Source: Sarcocystis neurona
Taxonomy: Eukaryota > Apicomplexa > Conoidasida > Eucoccidiorida > Sarcocystidae
Assembly: GCA_000727475.1 (NCBI GenBank)
Contig: KL647304.1
Location: 1,425,519-1,489,518 of the forward strand
Length of the DNA stretch: 64,000 nt
Reading direction: 5' to 3'
Of this stretch, positions 1 through 11,869 are shown in pieces (within the stretch, counting starts at the first letter, position 1; each line of letters opens with the position of its first letter). The position numbers and the translations under genes are program-made. A model generated the notes under the pieces. That model saw only the letters and a list, made by a program, of their open reading frames with translations. It made no database searches and was not told the DNA's origin.

Positions 1-37
1 GTTAAATCGTGTTAAAGTTGAAATAGCGCATAACAGG

Positions 38-3000
38 ATGAGAGAACATATGGCAGATATGCTGCGTTTCCTTGACCGAATACAAGCGAAGCACGCGCGT
101 CGACGGACTACAGCTGCTTTCCGGCTTCGAGCAGCAAAGAGTTCTGACGGGCCAGGAACCCTTTCGTATGCAGCCCTGCATTGTCTCACAGGAATCACAG
201 GATGCGCGGCCACCAGAGGGGAATCCTCATTAGCGGCTGCCACCACCCGCCGTGTCGCTATAGGAGAAACTCCAGAAGCAGCACCTTTGCGACGGCTGGC
301 GGGTGGCACAGCAGAAAAAGTCAAGGACGGTGATGCAGCAGGGAAGCGGAAGCGAAACGTGGCAGAGGATAAAGTGGGTAGTCGAGGGAAGTCTGCAACC
401 GAGAGAGTGGGACACACTGTCTCACCGACGAAAGCGGAGAAGAATGCTGCAAGAGAGGTAGGAAACTCAGCTTATGTTGGAGGGAGAATGAAGTCAACTG
501 CAGCACTAGACAACAGGGATGTTGACGCTGCATTAAGAAATGGAGATGCAGCAGGTGCAGAGGCTGCAGCAGCCGAGACAAGAATACGCGCTGCACCACC
601 CACTTCTTCACCGGCGCCGACTGAAAACGTAGGTGATACGTTTTCAGGTGATACTGAAAACGTAGCTGATGCGCAAGTCTCTACACACGCCGGGCATACG
701 CAGGGAACGGTCCTAGCAGACGACGCGAAGCCTTCGCCGGCAGCAGCTGAAATTCCACCGCGGGAGGAGACTACCACAACGGAGGGAGTAAAGGACAGCA
801 TTGAAAAGAGTGACTCTAATGTTGTAGGGAGAGAAATAAGGGGAGGGGAGACGGCATTGGAGGCAGGAGCCTCAGAGAAAATGGAAGCCTCATCAAATAG
901 GGAGGAGGTGCCTGCAGGTACGACAAGCGAAGAAGGCGGCTGCAGAGACAGTTCCCCCTGTGTCTGTCCTCGCCCGCGTCTGATATCGTCCTTTGAAGGA
1001 GTGGCAGCTCCTGTGAAGAACCGACTGCATTTATCAGCTGCAGCGCAGCCTAGGAAGAAGAAGTGGATTTGGGCCGACGATGGGATAGACACAGTTGAGA
1101 CGGCGATTGTGCAAAACGACATCAGAAGGACAATAATTGAAATGTCTCTAGGGGGCACGGAGAAGAATGCAGAAAAGATGGAACAGCATAAAACTGGAAA
1201 GAAGTCGGCGTACAACAAAGGGCAGGAGGTGAAGGGTGGAAGCACAAGTCGCTGTGAACCGCACCAAATATTATGCGCCTCCGCAGTAGACCCGCTCGGG
1301 ATTTTCTTTGAAAAAGCAAGGTCACCTCGACGCACTGAGAGGCATGCAAACCAAAAGCAGGTCGAACAGATTTCAGACGTAGCAGTAACGTGTACAGCCG
1401 TAGAGAGAATGAATTTTGATAAAGGTAGCGGTAGACACGCTTGGGGAGAAGCTTTCAAGGACGGGCAGCAGGACCTGGAAGAAGCAACAGCAGAAGCAGC
1501 TCGGGCAGCAAAAAAACAAGTCATTACAGGAACTAAAAGAAGAGAAGCTGCTCCAGAACAACAGCTGCGGACGTATTTAGCAGTAGTACACCGATTTATC
1601 GAGATGGACGCGAACGCAGAAGATGGAGGCGGGGCGGCACCCCTCCCCGTGACTCTGCCAAACAGAGCAGCGGCTCGAGCTAAGTTTCAAATCCAAGAAG
1701 GGGAATCCGGTGCAGAATTGGCACAAAGAGAGGGATATTGGCAAGGGCGAGCGAAATCTGTAAAAAAATACGATATAGGTGGCTTCGTGGAGGCAGCACC
1801 CGTCCTGCCGCAGCACAGAGGAGGACTGTTGGAGGAGCGCACACCGGAAGAAGTTGACCAGCGTGTGTCGGCTGCAGAAGGGAAAGTTAGTGAATTTGGA
1901 GGCGTGGAATGCAAACTGTCGCGAATGGCAGGCGCGGGAAAAGTCGGGAAGACGTTGGATGCGACGTCGCTCATAGAGCCAGAGGTGTTCTCAGACGGGA
2001 ATGTAGACGCGAACATTACAGAAGAAGAAAGAGATCTTGCAAGCTTTGAGGATGCACCACTTGAACTTGTTCTAGTGCAGTCTGAGGGAAAAATTTCTGC
2101 AGAGCAAAAAAGTGCAGTGGGTCTTCAAAGCAACGAAAACCCTCAAGAAATTGAAGAGAGCAGATTGGCAGCGGACAAAGCCAGAGACGTCAATTCAAAC
2201 GTTGCGAGAAAGCCCGAAGCCGAGTCGGCAAAGGCTACGGAGTGTGTCAGGCTCTCGGCGAAAACGGAAGTAGAGGAAGTAAACGGTACACGACGAAATA
2301 GTTCCGGCACGAGGATGCCAGACTTTGAAAGCCGTTCGCATTCAGCAGAGGAAGCGAACACCCCCACGTCTGGTGCGATTTCTTCTCGCTGCAAAGCAGG
2401 TACGTTCCCGTAGAAGCAAGAAAGACGCCTCGCAAAACTGCTGCTGAGCACGTACAGTAAAGTCCGAGCAGTTTATTTGGCTGCAAGTTTTCGCGGAGAA
2501 TTGTCTGCATCCGAGACAGCAGCAAATGCGCACGAATCTCACCCTCTAGCCCCCTTGACGACGCAGAAAATCCTCACCGTTGTGGCAACATGAGGATGAC
2601 GAGCACGCCAAATGCAGACCAAGGTACTTTAACGAAGCCGCAGCCGATGCTGGAACGCAGCCGCAATTTTGCAAATACAGCTGTCGCCAACGCTGGTGTA
2701 TATTTTCGGTGTGGGCACGTGGTGTCTGTTTTTGCAGAGGCAGAGCCTGAGGAGAGCAACGCAGGCTCGGGAGCTGCTCCGCAGGAGAAGAACATATTCG
2801 ATTTAAATACTCTGCACCACGTCGTGTCCAATGGAGTAGGCCTGCAAACTGCTTCGGTGGCCGGCAATGCATCCGTACCCCAACACGCAAAAATCTCAGG
2901 CGACAGCGCATTTTTGCCTGCTCCTTTTTTGCCCGCTATCAGCGGTTGTGGGCTCGAATCCGTTGAAAAAGAGGACCGGATTCTTGAGGAGACGCATCGT

Positions 3001-6000
3001 TCGTGCAAAGATGTCAAAGTCGAAGGCAACGTGGAGAAACAGAAAGAGGCTTTTGTTGCTAAAGAAAATGGCCTCAAGGGGCAGAGTGAGACTTGTATGG
3101 CGCAGGCAGGTGATCTCCGCCGAAAGATCGAAGCCTCTGCAGAAGGCGACGACCCGAAACAGCGAACAGGAGTGTCGACAGAAAGACGGGGTGGCCTGGA
3201 ACCTCGTGCAGCGCCTCCTGGGGAGGGGAACTACCAGCTTGAGGGCGTGCCTACGCAGGTAAACGAACCGCAGAGAGCGCAAGAAACTGCGCACATGAGT
3301 TGGTGTCAAGACGGCACTGAGACCCCTATCACTAGGGTGGCCAGCAGGGCAACAACAGTTCCTTCTTCGTTCGGAACGCTTCAGCTGTCTTCTCAAGAAA
3401 ATATCTTCGAAGAAGACGGTCCTCAGATTTCCGTCCTGACAAGAAGAAAAACAGATATTTTTGCGTCCCCGAATGACTTTGCAACGGAAGCGTCCGAGGA
3501 GGTCCCAGCGGTGGCGGGGCCGGTGGAGACTACAGCAGTCCCCGCAGCACAGAAAAATCCTGCTCCTGAAAACAAGGTAGAAAATGTTGTTGAAAGTGCT
3601 ACAAATGTGAACAGAGCAGGACGAAGAGGGACACCTGCAGCAGATGGAGAGACAGCTTCCGCCTTGAAGCAAGTGAACACTTCAGGATCGACGGAAAAGA
3701 CGCAAAAGAGCACTTTCGAAACTGCGGTTGCCTCGAAGCGTGTCTTCTCTTCCGTGTGTGGTCCTGGGCGCACCATCGGCGCGCAAAACGTCTCGGGTCA
3801 CACAGTCAGCAACAGGAGTATTGGCGCAGGCGGAGCTGTCGAAGGCCAAGGACGGGGCGACAGTGCAGCAAGGCGGGCTGGAACAGGCACCGCGTGGAGA
3901 GCTGCCCATGACACCTCTCCTCCTTCTGAAAAGGATACAAGCACTGACATAGCCACGCCCACAGCTGTTCGCGTGTGTGACCGCTGCGGTGGGGAAGCCA
4001 AAATGGCGGAGCTGTGGCCTAGCAACGCTACCCCTGTCGCCCCATTTCTGCGGAGACGAGGACGGGGTGGTGCATACACGACTAAAGATCTCTCGATGCT
4101 TAGTGGAGGGTACTGGTATTGCAGCAAGCGCAGTTATTCTTTCAGGCTGGCGCCTCAGCCTCTCCGCCGTCGAGACCCTGCGTACGTCGCAAGTCAAGCT
4201 GCTGGAATGCGAGCGCGCGCAATCCAGCAGAACCTGTTGCTGAGCATCCAGAGAGAAGTTCGATTGAGCCGTAGGCGCGTGCGTTCCATGTACTACTGGC
4301 CCAAATCTTTCGTGCATGCTTGCGCGTCTGCTGTGCTCACAAAAGCTACGATGATGGCTGCAGGGTCTCTTGTTGCACCTTTGTGTCACTGCTCGATTGA
4401 CTCTGAAGGCTGCGGCTACTGTCTACCAGACACCTCACTTGCCGACGCGTCTTCGCTGATCCACAGACACTTGAAATCCGCAGAAGGCAGCGACCCTAAT
4501 TCCTGCGGAGCTGAAGCAGCCTCTCAGCACCTCGATTGTTCATCGCACAGCGGAGAAGGCAGTCACTGTCCTTGTGGGACGAGTGGCCTTAGCCTAGAAC
4601 AGCTGGCGCTAATGGACGGCTGCTGTTGGTGCAGCCGAGCAGCACGATGCCCCGCGGATGTCCCACCAGTGAAGGGACGCAGTGAAGGGAAGCACCAGCA
4701 GCGCGGTGGCTCGTCGGCGCGACTCGGGGGGCAAGACGGACTGCAGGAGGAGGCAGATCCGTGGCAGGAGGCGCAGGATTTCAACGAGAGGAAGGCGCAA
4801 GCGCCATTCCACAACCAGAAGCGGGAGTCGCAGCAGGGGTGTGAGACCAGGGGGCCCAGTCCACTTGTGCGCCGAGGAACTCAGCAAATTTTGTCAGGCG
4901 CTGCCTCCTACTCAAATCGAATTTATCCTCCCGCCTTCATGGAAAGATACCGTCCGCCTCTCATTGCTCTGTGGTCTCTCGTAGATGCCCAGGTGGTTGA
5001 GGTAAGGATGCCTTGGGATCGACGCTCTCTGCTGAGACTGCCCTGCTTGCAGGCACAGCTGCAACGTGGAGGGTTCCCTCTGGTCCTTTTCAGAAGTTGA
5101 ACAAAGAAAACGCAGGCAACAGGCCTGCTCCAACACTCACACTGACCAGGAGACATACAGTGGGTAGTTTGCAGTCGACTCTGCGGAGCTCTGTCTTGCT
5201 TCGACGTGCCCGAGGCTGAGCGCTCTTGACGTTTTGCTGCAGCTGTACTTTTTGAGCTTACTATGCGACTGTCCGGGGGCGTAGCAGGTGCCCGTTCAGA
5301 CGCATGTGTGGACAGCAGTAGACGTGCACCTGGCTTGGGGAACGGCAGCAGGAATAAGGGAAAACTAAAACTTGACAGAGATTGTTTCTGGCTACTTAGC
5401 CACTGGTACAGTCGAAGTCAACTCAGGTCACATTTTCGCGGTTGGCTTGCGGTTCTTGTCCATTTTTCAGATGACGCGACAGCAGTGCTCTTCCGCTGTT
5501 GGTCTACAAAACTGTCAGCAGCGCGCCGTCTTCGTAGGCAGTCTTCGCAACACACGTGAAATGTCTATTCGCCTCTAAGTTGTCTTTATGTAGTGCACGG
5601 CCGGCTTTCTCGGTACTGCTAACGTATCTGCTCCTACTACACTCGTGCGGACACAAAGCGCACTTCGGCCCCTTTTGCTATTTCTGAGGGCACAGCAAAT
5701 CTTACTACGAGTCCACGGATGAACACTTGCAGGCTTTTCAAGCCGTGCCACTTTTCTGTTGGCTGCACACAGGCAGAACACTGCTTGGACCTTGTGTTCC
5801 TTCTCGTTTAGTTACAGCGACGAGCTGCGTAGGGCACGTGCGACTACCGCTCTTCTTTCCCAGTCTTGTCTCAGTTGGGGCCGCGGCAACGCCACTGATG
5901 TGCTGTTGGTGGATAAGCTTTTTCAGCGACTCCTGCGGCGCCTGGTTACGTCATCCTGCACGAGGTCTTTGTTTTCTATATCAGCTGCATGAAATCCTCG

Positions 6001-9000
6001 AAGTCCTGAGACGTGCCGTCCCCGCACCTACCTGTTTTCCACCACTATTGCCTCCTTCGTGGTCTGGGGGCCATCGCGTTGGTTGCCCTTTCAGTCTCTT
6101 TCTTACGCGGCGTTCCGTCGGTCTCACTGGGTCCCCTCTGCAGGTGGCAGGGACATTCTCACCATCGCCATGGAAGGACGTGTATCGTATGCATTGGGAC
6201 CGTTGGCTGGGGGGCTTTGCCCTAGACCTTTATTCTGTTGCTCCGCGGGACATGCTCCTGCAGCAGGAGAGATTCGTTGGCCTTCGGGTGGATGACAGAC
6301 ACAAGAACGTTCTGTCTAGGGGGTGGTGGGTGTGCCCTTTCTATCCTAGAGCGAAGGAGGAGGCCGTGCTTCAAGTTGCTGTGAAATTTCGAGTCGACGG
6401 CGTGTGGCGATGCGAACCAATGCTGCCAATTCATCGGGTAAGCGAGACGCGGGTGACGGCCTCTGCCGGCGGCGGCGCTGACGGATGAAGCTCTGTGCCG
6501 TTTTCCCTACGAAGTAGAAACCAGATGCGGCCCCAGGGAAGGACCCCGAGTGTGACGTCTGACGCAGAGATGAGCCAACTTTGCGACACCTACTCATTCG
6601 TATTTTCCGCCTTATCTACCGGACCTTCACCTGCTTGTTGAAAACTGTGCCTGTTTGTCTGCTTGCGGGCTTTTCCTCACGAGTCAGCTTCACCTGCACG
6701 TCCAGAAATTTCATTAGCGGAGATTGTGTCGCTTAAAGCGGGAGCGCGGCAGTTTTTATTTAGCCCGGCGCCAAGCATTCACCGCACGCTTCCGCTCCCA
6801 ATTCACACGAAGGGCGTTGAAACCTGGAGAAATCTTTTCACATGTATAACTCTCATCATGCGCTTAGCAGGACAGTTGCGTCTACATGGCAAGTGGCACT
6901 AGAAAGTCCACAGGCGGGTTTAGCATTTGAAAGGGGCTTCCGTCCCCTGTGCTTTATGCTTGCCCGCCCGCTCTTCCTTCGGTTTATGTTATTACTTCCC
7001 TCGCGGTTCCCGCGCAGTGTCGCTTCCCCCTCTAGTGTGCGGTGTCTATTTCTAACGCTCTCGCACGCTATAGCGTATATTTTTTTGTATGCTTCTTGGC
7101 GCTAACCTCTGCCTGAGTAAAGAGACCGTTTTTTTACTTCTTGGTGTGGTTGCGCAGGATGAGCAGGGCCGCGCAGTGAATCTGCTGGTGGTGTATCAAG
7201 GCCAGCTCGTGACTTCGCCCCAAACGGGTCAGACGCAGTACTTCTTCAAGGGCATGGACCTTTCTCCGCTGACATATAATCCGTCGCGATCACCTGCATA
7301 CCAGGCGGATGGGCCTGTTCTTGTGCAGCCGTCTGCTGAAGATGTAGAGCTGGAAGAGGCTCTGATGTTCCACCATCGCAGGTGCTGGAATCCTCCCTCC
7401 AGCCGTCCTCTCATGGCGACGCTTGATCCTCCGAAGACTGGGACGGCACCGTTTCCTCGTGCGATTGGAGCAGATGAAGAGGCCCGAGAGGGAAATACCG
7501 AGGATGAAGCAAAAGCGGAGGCAGCAGACAGAGCAGGAGCAGGAGGAGAGGACGCAGGGGAACAGGAGACGAAGGGGGAAGCAAAAGAACAAAAAGGGCA
7601 AGCAGAAGACGAAGAAGGGCAAGCAGAAGAGGAACAAGCGAAGGCAGAAGGGAGGAAGGGCACAGTCGGGAGTTCCGGCGGAGCAAGTCTGCAGATGCCG
7701 CAAACTGCAAGTTGTGGAAGCCCCGGGACTTGGACGGCGAAGCAGTGTGAGCACAGTGAGCTGCAGCGGCAGCGCCTGGTTGCAGACGAAGGTGGCGAGG
7801 CAACTGACGAAGCGCCGCCTGCCGATCCAGCGACTCAGAATTTTGAGGGTGGCGCTGCAGGATTAGAAAGTCACGTTGCGTTGCCTTCACGACAGGAGGA
7901 AAAGGATGAGATGTTGACCAGAGAAGAAGACGTCCTGGGGCATGTCTGCTGCGGGGACCAGAAAGGTCAGCTTGCTGATGGAAATCGCGCACGAGGAACA
8001 CTTGAGCAGAAGACCGGGGAGGGTCACGAGGAGGGAGAGATCCTTCAGCAGAATCAGTGGACAGTAAGGGAAAACAGGAGTGCAGAGCCTCCGATAGTCC
8101 TTGACGAAGAGAAAGGTGATGGAGAATGGGGCAAACGACGGGAGTCTAAAGGTGGAAATTATGTCGACGCTATCTACAAAAAGGCACCTGAAGAGGAGAG
8201 AGAAGACACATGGAAGCAGTTTGAAGTGGAACAGAATCGCACACAGCGTGAGGGCGAGACATTTGATGTCAGCGAGACTGCAGCAACAGACCCCCCAGCG
8301 GCGCCTTCACCGTCACGAAAACAACGAGCCGCTGCAGGCACACCGGAACAACTACGGACTGCTGACGCCGACGCTGTAGCTGTGGGCACTGCTACTGTCC
8401 CTCTGGTCGCTTCCAAGTCAGAACCTTCGGGTGGAACACGGCAGGCAAGAGAGAAACAGATGGAGGAAGGGCGAGGCGATAGTAGTGAGACGAAATGCGA
8501 CGATATCCGAAATGGGAAACAAGATGGCGAAACCCCTGCAGGGCCCAGTCCACCTCAAGAATTCGCCGCAAAACCCAGAGCTGTCGCGTCGTCCGCATGT
8601 GAAGGGCTTCTGACAATGAGGGTGTCTGGTCCAGCATGTAGTCTACGACGGGAAGGGGAGAGGATAGACGACAGAGACTTGAGGGCAGTAGCGGTAGACC
8701 AGCGAGCTGCTGTTGCTGTCCTTGCGGGTGCTGGCGCAATAGGTGCTCGACCAGGCACTGAACAGAGCGGATTTTCTGTCAGCGCGTTAAGAGAAGGCAG
8801 AGCAGCCACAGATGTCTCGACGCCTCGATTAAATCGAGGATTCTCTGCATATGGCAGCACGCTGGGTGTGGCCGAAGAAGGGCCAACCCCGCCAGCAGGG
8901 GAAGGAGACCCAGCTATTCAGAGTGCTGCAGCAGGAGCGCTTCGGCGTGTAAGCACGCTAGGCAAAAGCTGCTGGCCAACTAATGTGACCAGACACCTGC

Positions 9001-11869
9001 AGACCCCGGACGTTTTTCATGAGTTGAGTAGTCTGGATGTAGCGGGCAGACGCACGGCAGCTGAAGGGGCGCGCTTGAAGAGGGGCCTGACACTGCAGTG
9101 CGGCTCTTACATGATACCGCACCCCGACAAAACTGAAAGCGGAGGCGCTGACGCTTTTTTTATTGCTACCCCTGTGCCCCCGTCCTCTCGCTATTCCAAG
9201 CGCTTTGCTTGCATGGATATTCCCCTGGCGCGCTCTTCCACGCCGCCACTCAGATCCATTCCTCCTTCGCGGCAGCGAGGAATACACACTCAGGCTGGAA
9301 AGGAAAATCTTAACGACCGCAGCACCAGCTGTGCATGTACGCTGGTGTCTCCCCACTCTGAAGATGACAAAAACGGAGAAGCTTTCGCGACGACAAGGTC
9401 TTCCGTTGTCGCATCTCCTCTTTCTTCGTTTAGCTCACCTTCTCCTTCTTCCTTAACCAAAACGTCATCTCTGGATTCCTCTTCGACAAACGTAGGAGGA
9501 GTGTCTGCTTCTTCTTCGCCCGCAGAATGGCCTCCTGACTCTTCCACCAAACGGAATATTGGGGCGAACGGTGATAGTGTTGCTGGAGTTTCCGCAGGAG
9601 GCGACGGACAGCCACAGCAGCCAGCGCGGCAAGCCGTCTACCGGAAGGCTGCGTGTGCGTATAGTAGGGACGGTGCTACTGCGGTTGCTCTTCGACGCGC
9701 CACTGGTGATGCCGCACCATTTTCAGCAGCGGCACGTGTTACGAATTCCTCTTCGCACACGGTCGGCGCTGCTGAAAATGTTACTGTCTCTAAGACATCA
9801 GTCGCTCCAGGTGCTGTCCTGTCGGGTAAGTTTGCTGGCCAAGCTTCTGTTTCCGGCTGCTGAGCCAGCGGGATCGCAGTGGTGTGCGCGATTGTGTCTG
9901 CAAGTTTAGTGGCAGGGTAGTCTTCGCGGTGCGTCCCGAGAATCTGTGTGGTAACTCGTCAAGCGCAGCACGGTACCCCGTTTAGAGCTGCTCCCCAGAC
10001 CGGTTGTGTGTCTTGTGGTGCAGATGCTGCCGCCTTCACAGAGACGGTTGAGAGCTCGTGCACGTTCGAGATCGGCAAGAACTTGCCTGAGGACGAGGGG
10101 ACCACAGTTCAGATGCTTTTGCGTGAGGCGCTGGAAGAAAACGCGAATAGTGGTTTGGCTCAGGTGTTGTCTGCCTGTCCATCTCTGAATTACGGTAGTC
10201 TTTCTGCTGAAGCTGCGGAAGAAAGCCAAGAGTTTGGGCCTCGGTATTCAGTGAGCAGCAGCTTTATATGTGCCGGTGCAGCGGTGTGTACGCCTCCGCG
10301 TTGGCCAGCAGGTGCGCCTGTGATGATTGCGGGCGGCTACGGCAGCTCACCGAAGGGAGTCATAATAGGCAGCGGAGGAGAAATGGGAGGCGCAGTGTGT
10401 GTGGGTGTGGCTGATGGGGTGGGCGAGTGGGATTCTTTCGGATTGAATCCTCGGCTTTTTGCAGAGGAGCTGATGCGGGGCTGCTGGGAAGCAGCACACG
10501 AAGCTTGGTTCTGGGAGACGCCCGCGGTGGAGCAACGAGCACTGGAAGTTTTGAAACGCGGCTACAAAGCAACACGAAGCTTCGGTAGCTGCACGGCGTT
10601 GGTGGCGTGCTTAGACACGCGTAGTGAGAAAATGGGGATTGCGAATTTGGGCGACAGCGGTGTCATCATCCTACGGAGACAGCACCAGCCACGACTGATC
10701 TACAACAAGATGACGTGCGTGCATCGCAGCAAAGAGCAGCAGCACAACTTCAACTGCCCCTACCAACTCAGCCGTCTGCCACCTCCTAGCCAGTATCAAC
10801 AGCTAGCTGACGACGGCAAGCACTCACTCGTACGCGTGTTGCGCAGCGCTACCATGCTGCCCCAGGACACTCCTGAGATGGCCGACGTGTACACAGTCAA
10901 TACACTCGAAGGAGACCTCGTCCTGCTGGGCACCGACGGCTTATTTGACAACCTCTTCGATCACGAGATATGCGCACTTGCTAATGCAGCTCTCAGCCCG
11001 TATGAAGCTGCTCTTCTCAACAACGAAAGCCTCGCCACCAGTGCAGATGCCGTTGCTGCTGCCGTCGCTGAAGCGGCCGCACACAGAAGGTGAGTTCTCT
11101 TTGCTGTCTTGCGACAGACAAAGCACAGAAACAAGACATCATCAATCTTATATATGTGCACACATGGGCGAAGGTGAATGACGCTGAGGATTAAACGCTC
11201 AACGAAGCATGCACACATACTGTGATATGGTGATATGCGAATTTTTCTACACGTGGAACGCGGGTACGAGAATACTGACTGTTTACCACAGACGAGTCCT
11301 GCAGATAACACGTTTGTACCGATATGTACAAACCTGTTGCGTATGTGTGCGTCTCTATGTACACGCGTATGTAAAAGGTCTGTAGAGGTGTATATGTATA
11401 TATATTTACACCTCTACATATATGTATATATGTATGTGTGCTTGACGCATACGCGTATAGAGTGCTAGAATACACGTGCAATTTGAAGTACGCAGCCTCC
11501 GTATTCGTACATCTCTTCTTGTATTCCTACGTTTTATTGCCTCCACCTTCGTCATTTTGTATCTCTTTGTCGTCCCTGACGAGTTAGTTTGTTGTTCGGG
11601 TACACGACGCGTTCCTGCTTCGTTTTCTCAAATTTGGTTGAGAGGTGCTGTATGATGAATTGGTCGTTCACTCAAAAACTCGTTGTTCCATTTATTCTGC
11701 TCTCTGCAGTCGCGATCCGCTGGCGAAAACTCCATTTATGCGCCACGCTCGACGAGCTCAGACTCATTTCGTGGGTGGAAAGATGGATGATATCACGGTT
11801 GTAGCCTGTTGGGTGACACGCGGACAGCTGCCCCCGGACTACCTGACGGATGAGTCAGAACATGCATGA
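38..11869 (+). CDS. Giant CBM48-PP2C (PPTC7-like) phosphatase, six exons, about 2,994 aa
   Basis: Six open segments join in phase at canonical splice sites: 38-2399, 2567-5001, 6144-6437, 7158-9825, 10024-11089 and 11710-11869. Junction phases are 1, 0, 0, 1 and 2, and each upstream donor (GTACGT, GTAAGG, GTAAGC, GTAAGT, GTGAGT) matches its acceptor. The total of 8,985 nt encodes 2,994 residues plus stop. Residues 1 to about 1,575 are disordered and rich in Ala, Glu, Ser and Thr. A CBM48 glycogen-binding domain spans about 1,580-1,712, disordered sequence follows, and a PP2C domain covers about 2,655-2,985. The expected reaction is metal-dependent Ser/Thr (or other phosphoester) dephosphorylation; the CBM suggests targeting to amylopectin granules or their enzymes. 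The frame is open back to base 2, so the ATG at 38 may be internal or the exon may start upstream. An automatic annotation could split this locus into two or three genes. Confidence 0.82.
4945..7205 (+). other. CBM48 / AMPK-beta-type glycogen-binding domain, split over exons 2-4
   Basis: The end of exon 2 (RPPLIALWS..AQVVE), all of exon 3 (starting VAGTFSPSPW) and the start of exon 4 (DEQGRAVNLLVV) together follow the E-set/CBM48 layout of AMPK-beta: an RP..F.W strand, a (T/S)GSFNNW-like strand, Y/VKF.VDG.W..(D/E)P..P, then G..VNN...V. From memory of the family, four residues that contact glycogen have counterparts here: Trp at 6171-6173, Lys at 6384-6386, Trp at 6405-6407 and Asn at 7179-7181. 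An insertion of about 45 residues lies in the middle of the domain compared with the usual 85-90. The two introns (5002-6143 and 6438-7157) sit inside the domain in phase 0, so its continuity supports the gene model strongly. Confidence 0.75.
10237..11850 (+). other. PP2C catalytic domain of PPTC7 type (exons 5-6)
   Basis: Visible PP2C motifs in order are VGVADGVGEW (about 10402-10431), ANLGDSGVIILRR (about 10638), HRSKEQQHNFNCPYQLS (about 10722), LGTDGLFDN (about 10926) and, after the last intron, GGKMDDITVVACW (about 11774-11812). The GVADGVG.W, HRS.EQQH.FN.P.QL and GGK.DDITV blocks are the signature of the PPTC7/Ptc7 branch, many of whose members are mitochondrial. Three metal-ligand aspartates (ADGVG, DGLFDN and KMDD) are present. 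The first acidic block, normally GDDACF-like just upstream of GVADGVG, is poorly conserved: only a GGEMGG stretch is seen. The last intron (11090-11709) splits the domain before SRDPLAKTPF, and splicing restores that segment. Confidence 0.85.
11382..11417 (+). repeat. Perfect 11-bp inverted repeat in the last intron of the phosphatase gene
   Basis: The arm GTAGAGGTGTA (11382-11392) is the exact reverse complement of TACACCTCTAC (11407-11417), with a 14-base TA-rich loop. It lies inside the 620-base intron 5 and would form a short hairpin in the pre-mRNA. No function is implied. Confidence 0.8.

Noticed and set aside
472..1524. 350-codon - strand frame antisense to exon 1 of the phosphatase gene
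   Set aside because: It is the shadow of a GC-balanced exon; the + strand is supported by in-phase splicing and domain content.
2945..2962. GGCTCGAATCC resembling a tRNA T-loop (B box)
   Set aside because: It lies inside a supported coding exon, and no acceptor stem or A box is present at the right distance.
5263..5781. Short frames on both strands within intron 2 of the phosphatase gene
   Set aside because: The CBM domain is continuous only if 5002-6143 is removed, so these are intronic.
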